Below, in pieces: positions 9,958 through 22,366 of a stretch of DNA of 64,000 bases (the first letter of the stretch is position 1; the number at the start of each line of letters is the position of its first letter). Origin of the DNA: Monocercomonoides exilis (lineage: Eukaryota; Preaxostyla; Oxymonadida; Polymastigidae); NCBI GenBank assembly GCA_001643675.2, contig LSRY02000013.1, positions 312,501 through 376,500 of the forward strand, in the 5' to 3' direction. The notes beneath the pieces were generated by a model. It had not been told where the DNA came from and did not search any database. It was given only the letters and a program-made list of their open reading frames with translations. The position numbers were made by a program, and so were the translations under genes.

Positions 9958-11420
9958 CATTGCTGCTGGTGTCGCGATCGCCGCAGTAGATGTGTGTGGT
10001 GGTGAAGCTGGACGACGAAGTGATGGGGCGAGGGGTTGCAGTATGAAAAGTGGGGAAGATTGTGGAGAAGGGGATGGAGGTTTTGAGGCTGAGTATAGTG
10101 GATAAAGTTCAATCAGAGAAGCGGTTGCGCTGGCGATGCTTGAAGGACGAGAAGAGGTAGAGGAATGTGAAGGGAATGAGGAGAAAGGCGGATATCCGAT
10201 ATTACAAATAGAGTTTGTTGAAAGAATCAAAGAGAAACAGAGGAAGCTGGAAGAAGCGATGGCGCCGCTGGTTGTGGATGCGCTTGGGCTGAGTCGGCTG
10301 AGGTTTGTGAAGGAGACCAAAGCAGAGGTAGACAAGCAGCATTCAGTGAAATCTGAAGTGTGCAGTATTTCGTCAGCAGATGGCATCCAACAGGAGATAT
10401 TAAGAGCAGAAGAAGAAGCAGCAGATGGGTCTTTGGGAATAATTTCAGATGGAAGTGAATGAAGTGTGAGGAGCAGGTGGAAATATCAGTTGATCATTTG
10501 ATAATAATTAAGGAAAAAGATAAATCCCATGAAGTTTGTGGGGGAAAGCCGTTTGATTTGTGAGGAGTGATAAGTAGAAGAGGAGGAAGAGGAGGAAAAT
10601 GGAGGAAAATTTGAGTGAAGATAGAAGAGCGGAGTGTCGTGGTTGTTCTATTAGGTTAAGGGATAACGAGAAGTGCATTGAACTTAAAAGGCAATCAGTA
10701 AATGATGTGTGTGCGCATTGCAGACGAGCGGACTCTGGATGTGCTGGGAGAGCTGTACATTCCGCTGACCATAAGTTGTTAGAAGGTGTCAATGAAATGG
10801 CGAAGATACAGCTGAGGAACAAAGTCGAAGAGGAATCTGACTTTGGAGCTGTGCGAGATTTTCATGCAACATAGGACAGAGAGAGAAGCAGTGGTGAAGC
10901 AGGTTAATGCGGAAGATTTGGCGGTTATGTTTTTCACACTTTTTGAGAGATTCGAGTACAAAGCAGAGGAATATGAGCTTGTGATTGATATCTTTATCAG
11001 TCAGAATGAGTTGATCCGCCTTGTGAATGTGCACATTGTGATAAAGCCGCAGCGACTTTGCTGAGGAGTGACAGCGCCTGTTGTGATGGAGTGCAGATGA
11101 TTCGGAGAAGGTGAAGTTCACAACGGAGAAGGGAATTGAAGCTGCATGGCGGAGCAGAGAAGGAGCTTGAGCAGGTGAAGCGAAGGAGATTCTGAGCAAT
11201 TGTTCGGAGACACTATCAGTGCATGCGTTTGAGTGTGTGTCTGATGGGGCGTCTAATGCGGATACGCAGCTGATATGGCTAGGTGAGTGAATTGAGGCGG
11301 AGGTGGAGATGGCGGAGAGTCAGGTTCATTCAACACATCAGACAAGAGGCTTTGTGAAGAAGAAGAGATTATTAAGAGAAGACAGTCGAATGCTGTTCAA
11401 ACGATGAAAGAATTCAGCAG
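9958..11420 (+). other. G+C-enriched block of decayed, coding-like fragments
   Basis: Composition is much less A+T rich than the flanks and short charged frames occur on plus. One at 10136-10462 is Glu/Lys-rich. One at 10843-11064 contains FMQHRTEREAVVKQVNAEDL followed by helical sequence. The minus strand shows Ser/Pro-rich frames over the same bases. None gives a recognisable domain and all are interrupted, so I list the block as gene debris, possibly continuing the IQCH-like relic or from other genes. Confidence 0.4.
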
Positions 11421-11626
11421 TGATGCTTTGTCCGCTATTTCTAACTGACCACGCATTCTCAGACGTTGTTTCAATGGATGCTCCCATGGCATTGAAGATG
11501 GCAGCAGAGGATCTTCATTTCAATTTTGTTTTTTCTTTTTCTTCCTCTTCTTCCTCTTCTTTCTCTTCTTCCTCTTCTTCCTCTTCTTCCTCTTCTTCCT
11601 CCTCCTCTTCTTCTTTTCCTTGCTGT

Positions 11627-14600
11627 TTAATTTTTTTTTCCCATCGTCATCTTCATCTCAAATTTCTCATCTGACACATTTTTCTTCTTCTCTCTCTTCA
11701 TCAGCCTCAGCGCATGTATCTCTGGAAGCACTTTCTTTGAACAGTATGTCAAATGTTTGTGTTCTGACGAGTTGCTCATCGATGTGCTTGTATCATTGGC
11801 TTTACGGTGTTTGTGCATCTCCATCGACAGCTTCATATCCTGATGTGAAGAAGAAGAGCACTTGTGCGACGAATGGTACAAAGGCATCGGAGGTGGTACA
11901 TCATCAAGGGGAGAGGAGGATTTGAACAGACGAGGAGGCGAATAGAAGAAGCGCTTCTGCGACGAGGTCTGTGAAGATGGAGAGTTTGTGCCCAGGAGAA
12001 GCAGTGGGGTATCAGCAGCGGAGAAGGAAAGAGGCGCAATAAGAGCAGATGAAAGAGATGAGGAGGAAGTGGTGGAGATGATAACAGACGAAGTGACTGC
12101 AGCTGGCAAGTTTGATGAGGGAGTTGGGGCCGCAACTGCAGTAGATTGTTGGAGGCTTCCTGGATGAGCCAAATGAGAAGGGCGCGAGAGAGAGCTCGCC
12201 TGTGTGAGTGATTGCTGCGATGTGGCTGAGGATGTGCGTGTGAGGAGAGAGTCCGTGTTCTGAGAGGAAGACAGTGATTGAGATTGAGACTGAGACTGAG
12301 ATGAAGTCTGAGGTTGTCGGGTGAGTGCAGCGCAAGAAGGGGTGGATGTGGACATCTGCTGGATGGGCTGAGAGAAGGAAAGAAGAGCAGAAAAAGAGGA
12401 GGAAGCTAGAGATGTTGGAGAATTCAGAGAGGCCAAGGAAGAAGAAGGGGAGGATGAGGAAGAAGACGCTAAATATCCAAGTAGCTTTTGAGCAGATTGA
12501 GTTGTAAGCGTCAGAAGTGTTGATCCTTTCGTCTTGTTTGTCGATATCACACTGAATGCAAAGTTCGCAGACTGCAACTGGATATCTTCTCCTCCTTTTC
12601 GTGTTGGAGTGATAGAAGATTCATTCACTGTTTGTATTGTTATGCGTGTGGGAGCTGTGGACACAGGAATTAGTGTCTTGTCGGGCTGCCTGGGTGACTT
12701 CAGCTGAGTATTCGAAGCAGAAGATGTCTGAGAGGAAGAAAGCTTGCTGGGAAATAGCGTTGATTGGTCTGTTGAATTGGAGGATTTATGTCTGGAAGGA
12801 TAAGTGAAAGATGCAGATGGAATGGATGAGGAGGAGAGAGAAAGAGGAGGAGAAGAGGAAGATGATGACAAGGAAGAAGACGAGGAAGAAGCAGACAAAG
12901 TGGCTGACAAACTGGGCGGATACGCCACAGACACAAAAGGAGGCGGAGAAAGAAGAGAATTGGCCATTGTATCATCTGCAGAATTCTGGGGAAGTGAAAG
13001 TGGAACCTGCGATTGAGCGAAAAAGTGGGGAGTTTGAAGGCGTGGAGATCCATCTGACTGTGAAAGCTGTTGCTGCTGTTGACTCTGGTTTCGTTGTTGG
13101 CTATTCGCTAAACTTCCATATGAGTTTTCTTTCTAATTCAATTGCTTCACTTGAACGCTATCTGAAAATGAATTGTAAGTTTTTGAAGAAATATGAGAAT
13201 CTTTCATGGTTTGATTGCTTTTCCCATCTTCTGCTTGCGTGATATCAATTTCAGTGTTTGCTTCAAGCATTCCATTTCCATCTTCTTTCACTGAAGCATT
13301 AAAGGAAGGAGACAAGCCCAATGAATTGTTGTTTTGTGGAGTTATTCGCCACAAATGAGACTGTTGAAGCAGCTGTGACTGCTGTCTCTTTCGAAGATTG
13401 TTGGAATATACCTCAAATTGTTTTGATGGCTGATGAAGGGAACGGAGAAGAAGAAATAGAAGAAGAAGAAGTTGTCGATGCTGATGATGATGATGAGTCT
13501 TCAGAAGGCAAAGAAAGAGGTGTCAATTGTGGATACATTTCAGGCTGTGAAAATTGATAACGATTGCTTCCTTTGCTTTGTGGAGTGCTATTCAATGGAT
13601 TACTCTGCTTTCTTGTTGGCAAAAAAAGAGACGAAGCAGAAGCTGAAGAAGAGGAAGAAGTTGAAGAGGAGGAGGAAGAGGAAGAATTAGAATTATTCGA
13701 AGCATTACCAACAGAGTTTGCATTCTGAACTGTTGAGAGCATTTTTCCCGTCTGCACAACCAGCCTCTCGTCATCGAATGTCTGCTATGTCTGTGTCTGA
13801 ACAGGCCTTTTCTCAGATGTGCTGAATGAAGCAGAGGCAGAAGAGAAGTGGTTGACAGATGCAGACGACGAAAGCACACTCGAATTCCAGCGGGTCGGAA
13901 CAGAAGACGGCTGCAAAGGAACTCGGGGCAGAGGAGAAGGGTTGATTGGGGATATGCGTTGCATCAGCTTCAATGGAGAACAAGAAAGAGTTTGAGTCTT
14001 GTTTAGCACTTCAGCATGTGCAGATGCAGAGGGGGTGGAGAAGTTGGATGTTGAAGAGGAAGAGGAAGAGGAGGATGATGACAAAGATTGAGAAGATGAT
14101 TGAGATGCTGCTGATGAATGAACAGGGCTGATTGATCGCAGAAAAAGTAAACTGGCCAATGAATGGAACCTCTTTTGCTGCATCCTCTGTGAATTGCCCA
14201 TTTCGCTGCTTCTCCTCTCCTTTTCATTCATCTCGTCTCCTCTTCTGCCTTCAGTTGGGTCTGGCAGCAGACCTGCGCCTTTCAACTGTTGTTGATGCTG
14301 TTGTTGTGTATGAGTCTGCCAGTTGTCGCTGCAAATGCTGTTTGGTGTGCCATCAGATGGAAGAGGTGGTGTAGGGACAGTCGCATAAGGCACCACACCC
14401 GATGCCACCATCGTCACAGGAGTGGGAGGAGACAAAGAAGAAGAAGAAGAAGATGACGATGATGACTGTGGTGGTGGCGATAAAGAAGAAAGCGAAATGC
14501 TATATTGGAATTCTTGAACTTTCAAGCAGGGAGAATGCTGAGGAAAAGAAGGAGGGATGGCTGCGATTCGTTGAGGAGATATCTCTGGATGAGATGAGTG

Positions 14601-14777
14601 TGAAGCAGGCGCTGATGGAACAGAAGGAAGTCGAACCGAAGAAGTGAACAAAGAAGAAGAAGAAGAAGAAGAAGAAGAAGAAGAAGAAGAAGAAGAAGAG
14701 GATGAGGAGGATGAGGAGGAGAAGAAGGAGAAGGAAAGAGAAGAAACAATGGCTGGAGTTGAATGGTTTGGGGAAAC
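11627..14777 (-). pseudogene. Ser/Gln/Pro-rich protein locus, interrupted by two in-frame TAGs and a frameshift
   Basis: Reading from 14777 down, one frame is open to a TAG at 13785-13787 and resumes in the same frame to 13413. The reading then shifts near 13420 to another frame (LRKRQQSQLLQQSHLWRITP), meets a second TAG at about 13131-13133 and resumes in frame to a TAA at 11627. The product would be about 1,000 residues of Ser, Gln, Pro and Thr runs with no domain I recognise. Long Ser runs also occur in intact genes here, so this looks like genuine former coding sequence. Both TAGs could instead be the ends of short introns (ACATAG and AATTAG fit acceptors), which would rescue part of the gene. 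No good start ATG is visible. I lean towards a pseudogene, but unannotated introns remain possible. Confidence 0.45.
14643..14712 (+). repeat. GAA/GAG microsatellite
   Basis: More than 15 consecutive GAA units followed by GAG/GAT-containing units. On minus it encodes Ser in the frame of the Ser-rich locus; on plus it would encode Glu/Lys/Arg. Confidence 0.85.
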
Positions 14778-15381
14778 GAGTTAAGATAAAGCATATGATT
14801 GTGCAGGAGTTTTTGAATGTTGTGAGCGAAGAGAGGAAGGTGATTGAGGAAGAATGGAAGGCGATGAAGAATGTGGAGTGGGAGAAGATGCATGCGGTGC
14901 GAATGTTTGCGCGTGATGTGGTTTTGATGAACACGACAGCTTCGCAGAGGTCGGCAGAGGTGCTGATGCAAGCGACAGGATCGAGCGCGCTACAAAGTGG
15001 CAGCGCAAAAAGGACATAAAGCAATTCACTGAAGTATGATGGAACTCTTCCGTTGTTTTGCACGAAAAGCTTCTTGCTGAGAAAAGTGTTTGTGCTATAT
15101 CCAGTGCGCTTGATGATTCGGCAGTCGAATATGTGTTGCAGAAGAGAGTGAAGGCTCACGGTGGAGTGAAAGCAGAATGGAGGGTGCTGGAGGCAGATTG
15201 GAGAGACAGGAAGAATATGTCGCAGGATGCGGAGAAAGAAGTGCTGCTTGAGTTTCTGGGGAAGAAGAATCTGCAAAGAGCAGAAGTGGATTTGTTGATG
15301 ATTATATGGTTGTTAAAGGAGAAGAGTGTATCTGAAATCGTGGTTTGGATCCTGTTGGATGCATGTAGGATGGTGTTGTAG
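14740..15381 (+). other. Helical coding-like fragments on the plus strand
   Basis: Two adjacent frames (14702-15019, whose first third is the GAA/GAG microsatellite, and 15058-15381) encode amphipathic, Glu/Lys/Val-rich sequence, for example NVVSEERKVIEEEWKAMKN and VEYVLQKRVKAHGGVKAEW. They lie in different frames with a stop between them and match no domain I know. The composition equals that of the preceding decayed block. Remains of a coiled-coil gene are plausible. Confidence 0.3.
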
Positions 15382-15464
15382 CGTAAATGCATGAGATAAC
15401 AATGGTGAAAGGGGTGAAAGTGTGTTGAAGTTTGGCCTTCTAATCAATGTGCATATTTTTGTGT

Positions 15465-16110
15465 TTGGAATAGAAGAAGAAGAGATGATGAAGAAGAGAG
15501 AATGAAAATGAAGCGAAGAAAAAGGGATGATTGAAGAGAGAAGATAAGTTTTGATAATTCTGTTTCAACACTTGTTGTTATCATCGCTGAATTTGATGTT
15601 GAACTTGCATCAGAGACTGTCAAACCACTTTGATCATAACTTCCTCAGATTTCATGTTTCTGGTTGGTAAATACAATTTCGTTGCTCATCTCAATCATTC
15701 CATTCACAACAACTTTCTTTGTTTCTGTTTGACGAGTGAGTGAGTGCTTCATTGTCAGACAAGGGAATTGGACAATTCCACAATGGGAATGGTCAGATGC
15801 CTCGATGTTATTCACATAAACTTCTTCTGGGGTGAGATGGAGATAGATGCAGAGAGGAATGATAACACTGTTGTTTCCATTGTCATATCCTCCAACTTTG
15901 TCAACAGAGTTCAAGGTGGCTGTCACGCATGTGACGTTTTCTGATTTTGCTGTTTCTTCCAGATTGGGTGAAATGACAAAGATATCATTCCCCCATTTGG
16001 CTGTGTTTGTGCCAAAGGAAGAGGAGATCAGGATATTTGGACATTCACCAGATAATCGAAGAAGAATTCCACCACCAAATCCGTTCGACGATGAACAATA
16101 GCACCCATCA
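15465..16110 (-). pseudogene. Relic of the pectin-lyase-like surface protein, mid-ectodomain
   Basis: On minus this stretch aligns closely with about 44990-45660 of the intact surface-protein gene, in protein and nucleotides. Shared blocks include DKVGGYDNGN, IPLCIYL, EASDHSHCGIVQFPCLT, QTETKKVVV and TNQKHEI. An in-frame TGA follows KHEI where the intact copy has KG, and other frames interrupt the upstream part (15940-16110). Nucleotide similarity continues past the stop to about 15465, then ends abruptly. It is a truncated, non-functional duplicate that borders the G+C-enriched decayed block. Confidence 0.8.
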
Positions 16111-16821
16111 AAAGATCAGCCTTTCACCTTCGCTTCATTCACTTTTTCTGGGTATAACTTCATCGATCCTCCATTCACTGAACTTGTGTTTCAATATCCT
16201 GATATTGCCCTCGAATTCAGGTCTTAGTCTATTCTACTATTGAAAAAACAAATGTTGACTGTCAACTGCGCACTATTCTATTAAAACAAAAGCATTATTG
16301 AATTAGAAATAAAATATAAAATATATTTGTAAAAATTAAATGGAAACCACTAAATTTATTTGGTTTTCAGATGCATCGAATATGTGTGTTTCATCTTTGC
16401 AATTGTGTTAAGATCAGGCTCATAATGCAAGCGAAAAATACTATTCAAATGAAAATTTGAAATAACATTGAAAATAGAGTTTTTCATAAAAAAAATCGAA
16501 ACACACCTTGTTTATTTCAAAAATCCACAATTGCATAACTATCCATGCTAATAAAACCTTTTCACATTGCAATACTGAAATTTTAATTTTGATCAAAAAA
16601 TATGATACAAAATTTTTTGATTCGGAATATTTCTTTTCATTTGGAGGTTTGCAATGAACTTGCTAGCATTGTTGCAAAACAATCATTTTTTCATGAGAAT
16701 TATGGAAACGGAGTGTTTTTGAATTAACCTTCATGGGATTAATTTTTGATCTGCAGCGACTTTTCAAAAATAACGACCCATATTTAAAAATTTTATCAAA
16801 ATATTATGGACCACACTATAT
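16111..16821. other. A+T-rich spacer
   Basis: No open frame with coding character. The left part may hold a few more decayed bases of the neighbouring surface-protein relic. Confidence 0.5.
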
Positions 16822-17079
16822 GTGTGATTATTTTAGAAATCATAAAAATTTTCGGGGTGTTGATTTTTCAAAGATTGAATATTTTTCGATAGAAATTTTT
16901 AATAAAAAAGAGAAAAAGCATGGATATTTTTTTTAATAAAACAAAAATTTTTTTCCGAATCAAAAAATAAAATGTTTTCAACAAGAATTTTCTTTTTTCA
17001 ATTTTTTTATTGATATTCAAGATATATTTTTGCACCGAAATTTTTGTATGAAAATAAATGATTTCAAAAATAATCTCAC
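16822..17079 (+). mobile_element. Degenerate MITE-like element with ATAT flanks
   Basis: The left end GTGTGATTATTTTAGAAATC and right end (on minus GTGAGATTATTTTTGAAATC) form imperfect terminal inverted repeats about 258 bp apart. ATAT lies directly outside both ends (16818-16821 and 17080-17083). Inside the left end, AAAATTTTCGGGGTGTTGAT matches the minus strand of the right end of the element at 25048-25310, so the two belong to one family. There is no coding capacity. Confidence 0.65.
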
Positions 17080-17256
17080 ATATATCATGATTTGGGAAAG
17101 TGAAAAATAAAAATTGTATTGACTATGTCGTGTGCGCTTCAAATTTTTAATTTTTTCATTGTTGGTTGAAAGAATGCTTTTTTAAGAATATTGGGTCAGA
17201 CAATTAATGAGTTTTTGATCAAAAGAGTGTGGTCCAAAGTTGATTGAGTGGTGGCG

Positions 17257-18039
17257 ATGGAGAAGATGCTGGAAAAGGTTGACGAAAAAGATGACATGTT
17301 GAGAAAGAGATCTCCTTCTCCATCCATCTCATCCACATCCACAACTGATTCAGATTCAACATTTGTTCCAGGTGAGGATCTGTGCCCAACCACTTCATCC
17401 ATGTCCAATCTGGTGGACGCAATCGCATGTTCTTCTCCTCATGAGAAGCTGATTGTGGATTTGAGAGATTCGCTGTTCATGTTGCTTCATGGGAGGAATA
17501 AGACAAAAGAGATGGCAATTGGCTCATTGAAAGAAAGGGAGATGACAGCTGCTCAGATCCTGTTCTGGGTGGCCAATCTTGCACTCCACTCCTTTGATGA
17601 GATGGAAAATCCACTCCAATCGCTTGCCAATCTGAGCCCTCACATTGTGTTGTTCTCCGAGCACATGGTGATCTGCATTGTGATGCACTCAGACCTTTTA
17701 TCAGATGACTCTGATTCATCATCAATCTCATCGACAGTTGTGACATCTGCCAGCGATGATGATGATGAAAGTGACTCCCTTCCCTCATCGGCATTTGAGG
17801 ATGAAGATAGCTTCAAAAAAGAGTGTTTGAGGTGGAAGGCTCCAGAGCTGCTGATCAACAAGAACATGGGGGCAACAAAGAAGTCGGTGGTGTTCTCGAT
17901 CGGGATGATGCTGTGGGAGTGCCTGACACTCCAGATCCCGTTCGGGGAGTACGAGGCAGAGGTGGCTGGAGATTCGAGAGGGAAATATCCAAAGAAGATA
18001 GTATATTATGAGCCGTTTCTTGAGATGATTGCGAGATAA
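17257..18039 (+). pseudogene. Relic of the surface protein's kinase-like cytoplasmic tail
   Basis: From MLEKVDEKD near 17266 the translation follows the C-terminal tail of the gene at 42716-50443 almost residue for residue. It has the Ser-rich SPSPSISSTS linker, LIVDLRDSLFMLLHGRNKT, NLSPHIVLFSEHMVICIVMH, RWKAPELLINKNMGATKKS and SIGMMLWECLTL. Similarity ends after GEYEAEVAGD, and an unrelated 21-residue end follows to TAA. The transmembrane segment, ectodomain and final kinase subdomain are absent. The ATG at 17257 lies just left of the similarity breakpoint. It is most likely a truncated duplicate. It and the relic at 15465-16110 point in opposite directions and cover different parts of the parent. 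Confidence 0.75.
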
Positions 18040-18898
18040 CAGATGGAACTGATATTTCAAATTTACATTCAATATCAAAAGAGTTATGTCATTATCAACT
18101 GTTATCAAGAAGATTTATGGTATTTTCTTTTTTTAAATTTATTTTTATTGTTATTTATTATTAATTTGTTTCAATAACAGCCTGCCTTTTGTTTTAACAT
18201 GACATGTCCTGGTGAATTTTCTTTTTTTGTGAGAATAATCGAATAAGAGACATATTTTCCTATCTTTCTTTCGAACTTATAAATGTTTTTATTATTTTTT
18301 ACTCATGCTTTCAGATATAAATCTTTGTTCAATTGGACTCACACATTGAAAACAATAATTGCACAAATATTTATCCATCAATGAACAATTGAAGCATATT
18401 GCGAAGATAAATACACGAAAACAGCCAAACTTGATGAACAAAAGTGTTCTTTGTTAAAAAGAAACATTGATTTGATTTGATGATATGAAAAAATACAATA
18501 TCTCAGAAAATATATGATGAATTGTAGTTATTGACAGTCATGAACATCGCTCTTCATTCTGAAGAATGAAAAACGTTGGAACACAATATAAAAGTTCAAC
18601 AAACGTTGTTAAATGGATCAATGTGTGTAACAAGCATCTGAAAACAGAGTGGAAAAATAAATTAATTAGAACAAACATATTTGCACACTGAAATATTGTT
18701 TTTGATTGGAAGTTTGAAAGAATATTTAACATTCCTCGTATTTGAAACTCACAATTCCACATATTCACAATATGAATCTTCAATTAATGACAAATATTGA
18801 AAGTTTGTTTCAAAAACAGTTCAGAAAAACTGTAATCGTAAACTTTGTTCAACAAACCTCATTGTTTGTCAAGAAATTTCATTTGAATTCAAATATAT
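18040..18898. other. A+T-rich spacer between surface-protein relic and hAT relic
   Basis: I see no coding sequence or RNA gene. A hAT terminal repeat should lie here if the transposon was once complete, but I could not identify one by eye. Confidence 0.5.
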
Positions 18899-21443
18899 TC
18901 AGAATTCATCACTGAAAAGAAAAAAGATAGCTACAGCAGTTGAATGTTTTATTGTCAAAAATATTGACATCAACAATAAAAGCAATGCGTTGAGCGTTTC
19001 TGGTTCAATTAAGTACCTTCTGTCTTCAATGATTCTTCTCAAACGAGAGAAAATTCTCTCGCAAGATGCTTCGCTACAGGGAAACATCGTCAACGAATAG
19101 CAAATATCTGCAAAAATTGTTTGAATAATTCCTTGTTTGCTGATTTCAGAATAGAAAACTTGAGAATTATGATGTTCCACGTTTTGAGTGTGATCCAGTA
19201 ACATTGATGAAAATAAAGCTCTAATGCTCTCAATATGACTAGAAGCTTTCAAACAAGAAATTTTGGACAAATAATCATTGAATGCTGACTTCAATCGGAG
19301 TAACCAGTCCATGCAAATAGATTGTTGGATTTTTGAAAGTGCTTTCTTTATGTGTTCTGCTGACATTGTTTTATCAATGACTGGAAATTCATTTGCTCCA
19401 AGTTCTTCAACGTCTTTGTCATCTGCTGTAGTGCTTTCAACATTATCTGAGCATTTGTCTTCCTTTTTTCAGTTGATTTTGATTGCATGTCATGATCTTC
19501 AAGTTGTGAATGTTTTTTTCTTGTATCCAAAAATGATGACTCTTGCTCACTTTCTACATTAAAAGGAGAAAGAACCTCGAATTCTTCATCAGCTGCATAA
19601 TTTTCTGATTGAATAATGCCTGCTTCATCGAAATCAATTTCCTCAAAAATATCATCTTCATTAGAAATAACTTCTTTTTCGATATGTGTGTTTTCTATCA
19701 AAAGAGCGAATAAATGGAGCAAACTGTTATTTAGTGAGTTGGTTGGTGAAGTCGATGATATAGAGTGCAAATCTTTTGGAAGCGGCTAAAGTTGAACTTG
19801 TGTTTCGGTAATTGCTTCTGCTATTCTATCTTTTTCTGGGCTTAGAAATTGGAGAGCAGAATAAAAAGTCTCAACCGATAACGGAGAAGAGAATATTGGG
19901 TGAGGAAAATTTGTTGGAAAATTAGTTTTTTCATTCTTCGAAAAAAATGAAAGCGCATATTGTTTGTCTGAAAAAAATCCATTTTCGCTGTTCTTATCTT
20001 CCATTTCATAAGAAAGTGTTCGTAATTTTTTCTGTTGATTCTTTGTGAACACAGTATTTGGAACATCTTTAGAAGGACAAAGAAAGACCGAGTCACTTGG
20101 CATTATATCTTTTATAGATTGAATAAATAATTCGCAACACATCCTTTAAATTTGAGTTTGATCTAAATCCTTTGAAAACACTGATGAACATTTGTATAAC
20201 CTGTATTTTTCTTTCAATGTCATAAGTTCTGTCGAATAATATTTTGAGAACAAACCGTTTCTGTTGTCAAGGATGTCGATTGGAGTCAAAAAAAATGAGC
20301 CAAAGCGATTTGATCTCCTCGTTCTTTCTCTAAAAATGAATTGAACAGTTGGATTACAATAAAGCAAACTCCATATTGCCAATTTGTGGAAGAAAATTCC
20401 TCAAGATCTTGCAACCACATGTATTGCGCAATTGATTTAAGGATAATTGGAAACACATCTCCAAGCTTTGTGTCGTCTTTTTCAAAGAACAATTGCAGTT
20501 GTTTCAGAGGTATTAGTAATTATTCACATCGGATCAAATCATCTATTTTGACTTTGCAGAAATAGTATGTAAATGAGATATTGTGAAGATTTTTTGTTAT
20601 AAAACAACATATTTCGAAATGACAAAGCCACCTCGTTTCTATGAAAGAGGGGCATTTCGGCAAAAACGGGTTCTTTGTTGATGATTTTATTGTTAACTTT
20701 GAAAATGATGTAATATCTTCCTTTAACAGAACGAAAAATGAATAATTCTTAAAAAGGCGTATGACAATTAGATTGATTAAGTGGTTACAACAGTAAACAA
20801 ATATCGGTGAAATTTTCTTCGGTGTTTCTTCGTCTGAGCACAACTTCGAATGATCTGCAAAGCTTTGAATTGCGAGTTTTTGTGGAAGCAAGCCGTCCGT
20901 ACAAAAACAGCGCACTTCTCCTTTCAAATTCGAAACTTCTCCAATAATATCACTAGCCAGATTGAAATAATCAGTGGTTGTGAAACATGCCTTTTCAATT
21001 TTCCAGAAAAATGGAGATGCCTTTGTCTGCAACGGAACAATTGTGATGACAGTGTATTTTTTTCCAGCAACTATCCCTCCGTCCATCATTCCTCCAACCA
21101 TTGAATTGAATATCTTTGCGTTTCGGTCAGATATTCTTTTCTTTCCTTTTTCATGAATAAGTGCTGTGAGCTTTCGATATGTTAGTGTTGGAAATATGGT
21201 TGAATGTGAAAGAGATGGATTGTGCAGAGAAGCGATAATTAAAGAAGATAAAAATTTATTGAATTTATTGGAGAAAGCAGAAAGAAAAGCAATGTTGCAA
21301 TGACCAATGAAATGCAATAAATGTTCAATTAATGAATCTAATTGAAAATGAGTTGGAACAATTTTCTTTGAAGGAACTTCAGAAATTCTTGTCGAAGATG
21401 GATGAAACTTGAAATATAGCAAAATAGAAGTTGCAGTCGTCAA
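18899..21443 (-). pseudogene. hAT-family transposase, broken
   Basis: Minus-strand pieces in several frames line up as one hAT transposase. The upstream piece (21443-20520) has MVGGMMDGGIVAGKK, FCTDGLLPQK (second catalytic Asp region), YCCNHLINLIV (the C-x2-H motif) and ETRWLCHFEI (the conserved RW). The last piece (19366-18899) has the hAT dimerisation signature FPCSEASCERIFSRLRRI then RRYLIEPETLNALL. Between them lie pieces at 20382-20146, 20142-19786 and 19770-19348, separated by stops; the last join is a frameshift near 19360, where IDKTMSAEHIKKAL continues the protein. The intact enzyme would excise and insert hAT DNA transposons with 8-bp duplications. At least three interruptions make this copy inactive. 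Confidence 0.75.
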
Positions 21444-21901
21444 TGCGCATCGATGATTTGGAACTTTGTCAGATCCTTTTCTTCAGGAGATGGTACAATA
21501 AATACTGTGTTTGCTGTTAGGACACAAGAAATAAATATGTCCATCTTTTTTAATGATCCATCCATCTTGACAGGAGTATATGCCAACCAAAGCTTTCCTT
21601 CGAAAGTTTCAAAGTGAATTTTACCAATTTCTTCTCCAGTATTGTTTGGGTGCTTGTAGACTTGTTTTAAAGCAGAAAAATGCAAATTAATCTGAGTGAT
21701 AATTAATATGAAACATACAATTACCGCCATTGAAATATATGTTTTTTCTAATTCCACGAAAGTGCATTCATTGTTCTTTAATTCCTCAACTTTTCTTTCA
21801 AACGCTTCAAGCTGCAAAGATGAATCATATTTTAAAAATAAATAATTATTCATTCTGCGATAAAATGAGATTGCCAAACAATATTTTTTGCTGACATGCA
21901 T
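21440..21901 (-). CDS. Hypothetical 153-residue frame upstream of the hAT relic
   Basis: An ATG-initiated frame on minus containing ERKVEELKNNECTFVELEKT and a hydrophobic stretch (MAVIVCFILIITQIN). It abuts the hAT pieces in another frame and may be their missing N-terminal region or an unrelated remnant. I recognise no domain. Confidence 0.25.
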   Translation of the reverse strand: MHVSKKYCLAISFYRRMNNYLFLKYDSSLQLEAFERKVEELKNNECTFVELEKTYISMAVIVCFILIITQINLHFSALKQVYKHPNNTGEEIGKIHFETFEGKLWLAYTPVKMDGSLKKMDIFISCVLTANTVFIVPSPEEKDLTKFQIIDAH

Positions 21902-22366
21902 TTTTGTAATTCAATCGGCAATTCTTTGAGAAAGTCATTTTTAGTCATTTCACTCTTTTTTCTAATGATCTCGGCAAACCGACTGATATCAACGAATTGA
22001 CTGATCTTGACATGATCAAGTCGAAAATATCTGTCGATCCGTCAATAAAAAAATATAATTTTGCGCATTTTCAAGTTTTATTATTCACGAAAGTCATTCA
22101 TAAAATAAATTAGTAATAAATAAACTATCGAAATAGAATTTTATCCAATTAAAAATAAATTCCAAAAGAAGGTTTCTTAAAAGGGTTATGAATCCCATTG
22201 TCGGTCGAATTGTCGAATCAATTTTACAAAGTCTGTATGTCGCAAAGGCTTAACATATTGGTGAATTTTGGGGAGGTGGAATGAAAAATTGATGAAAATA
22301 CACGATTTTCATTTTCATCAGAAAAATCAACAAAATAAACCTTTTAAAAATAAGTTTTTGACAGTT

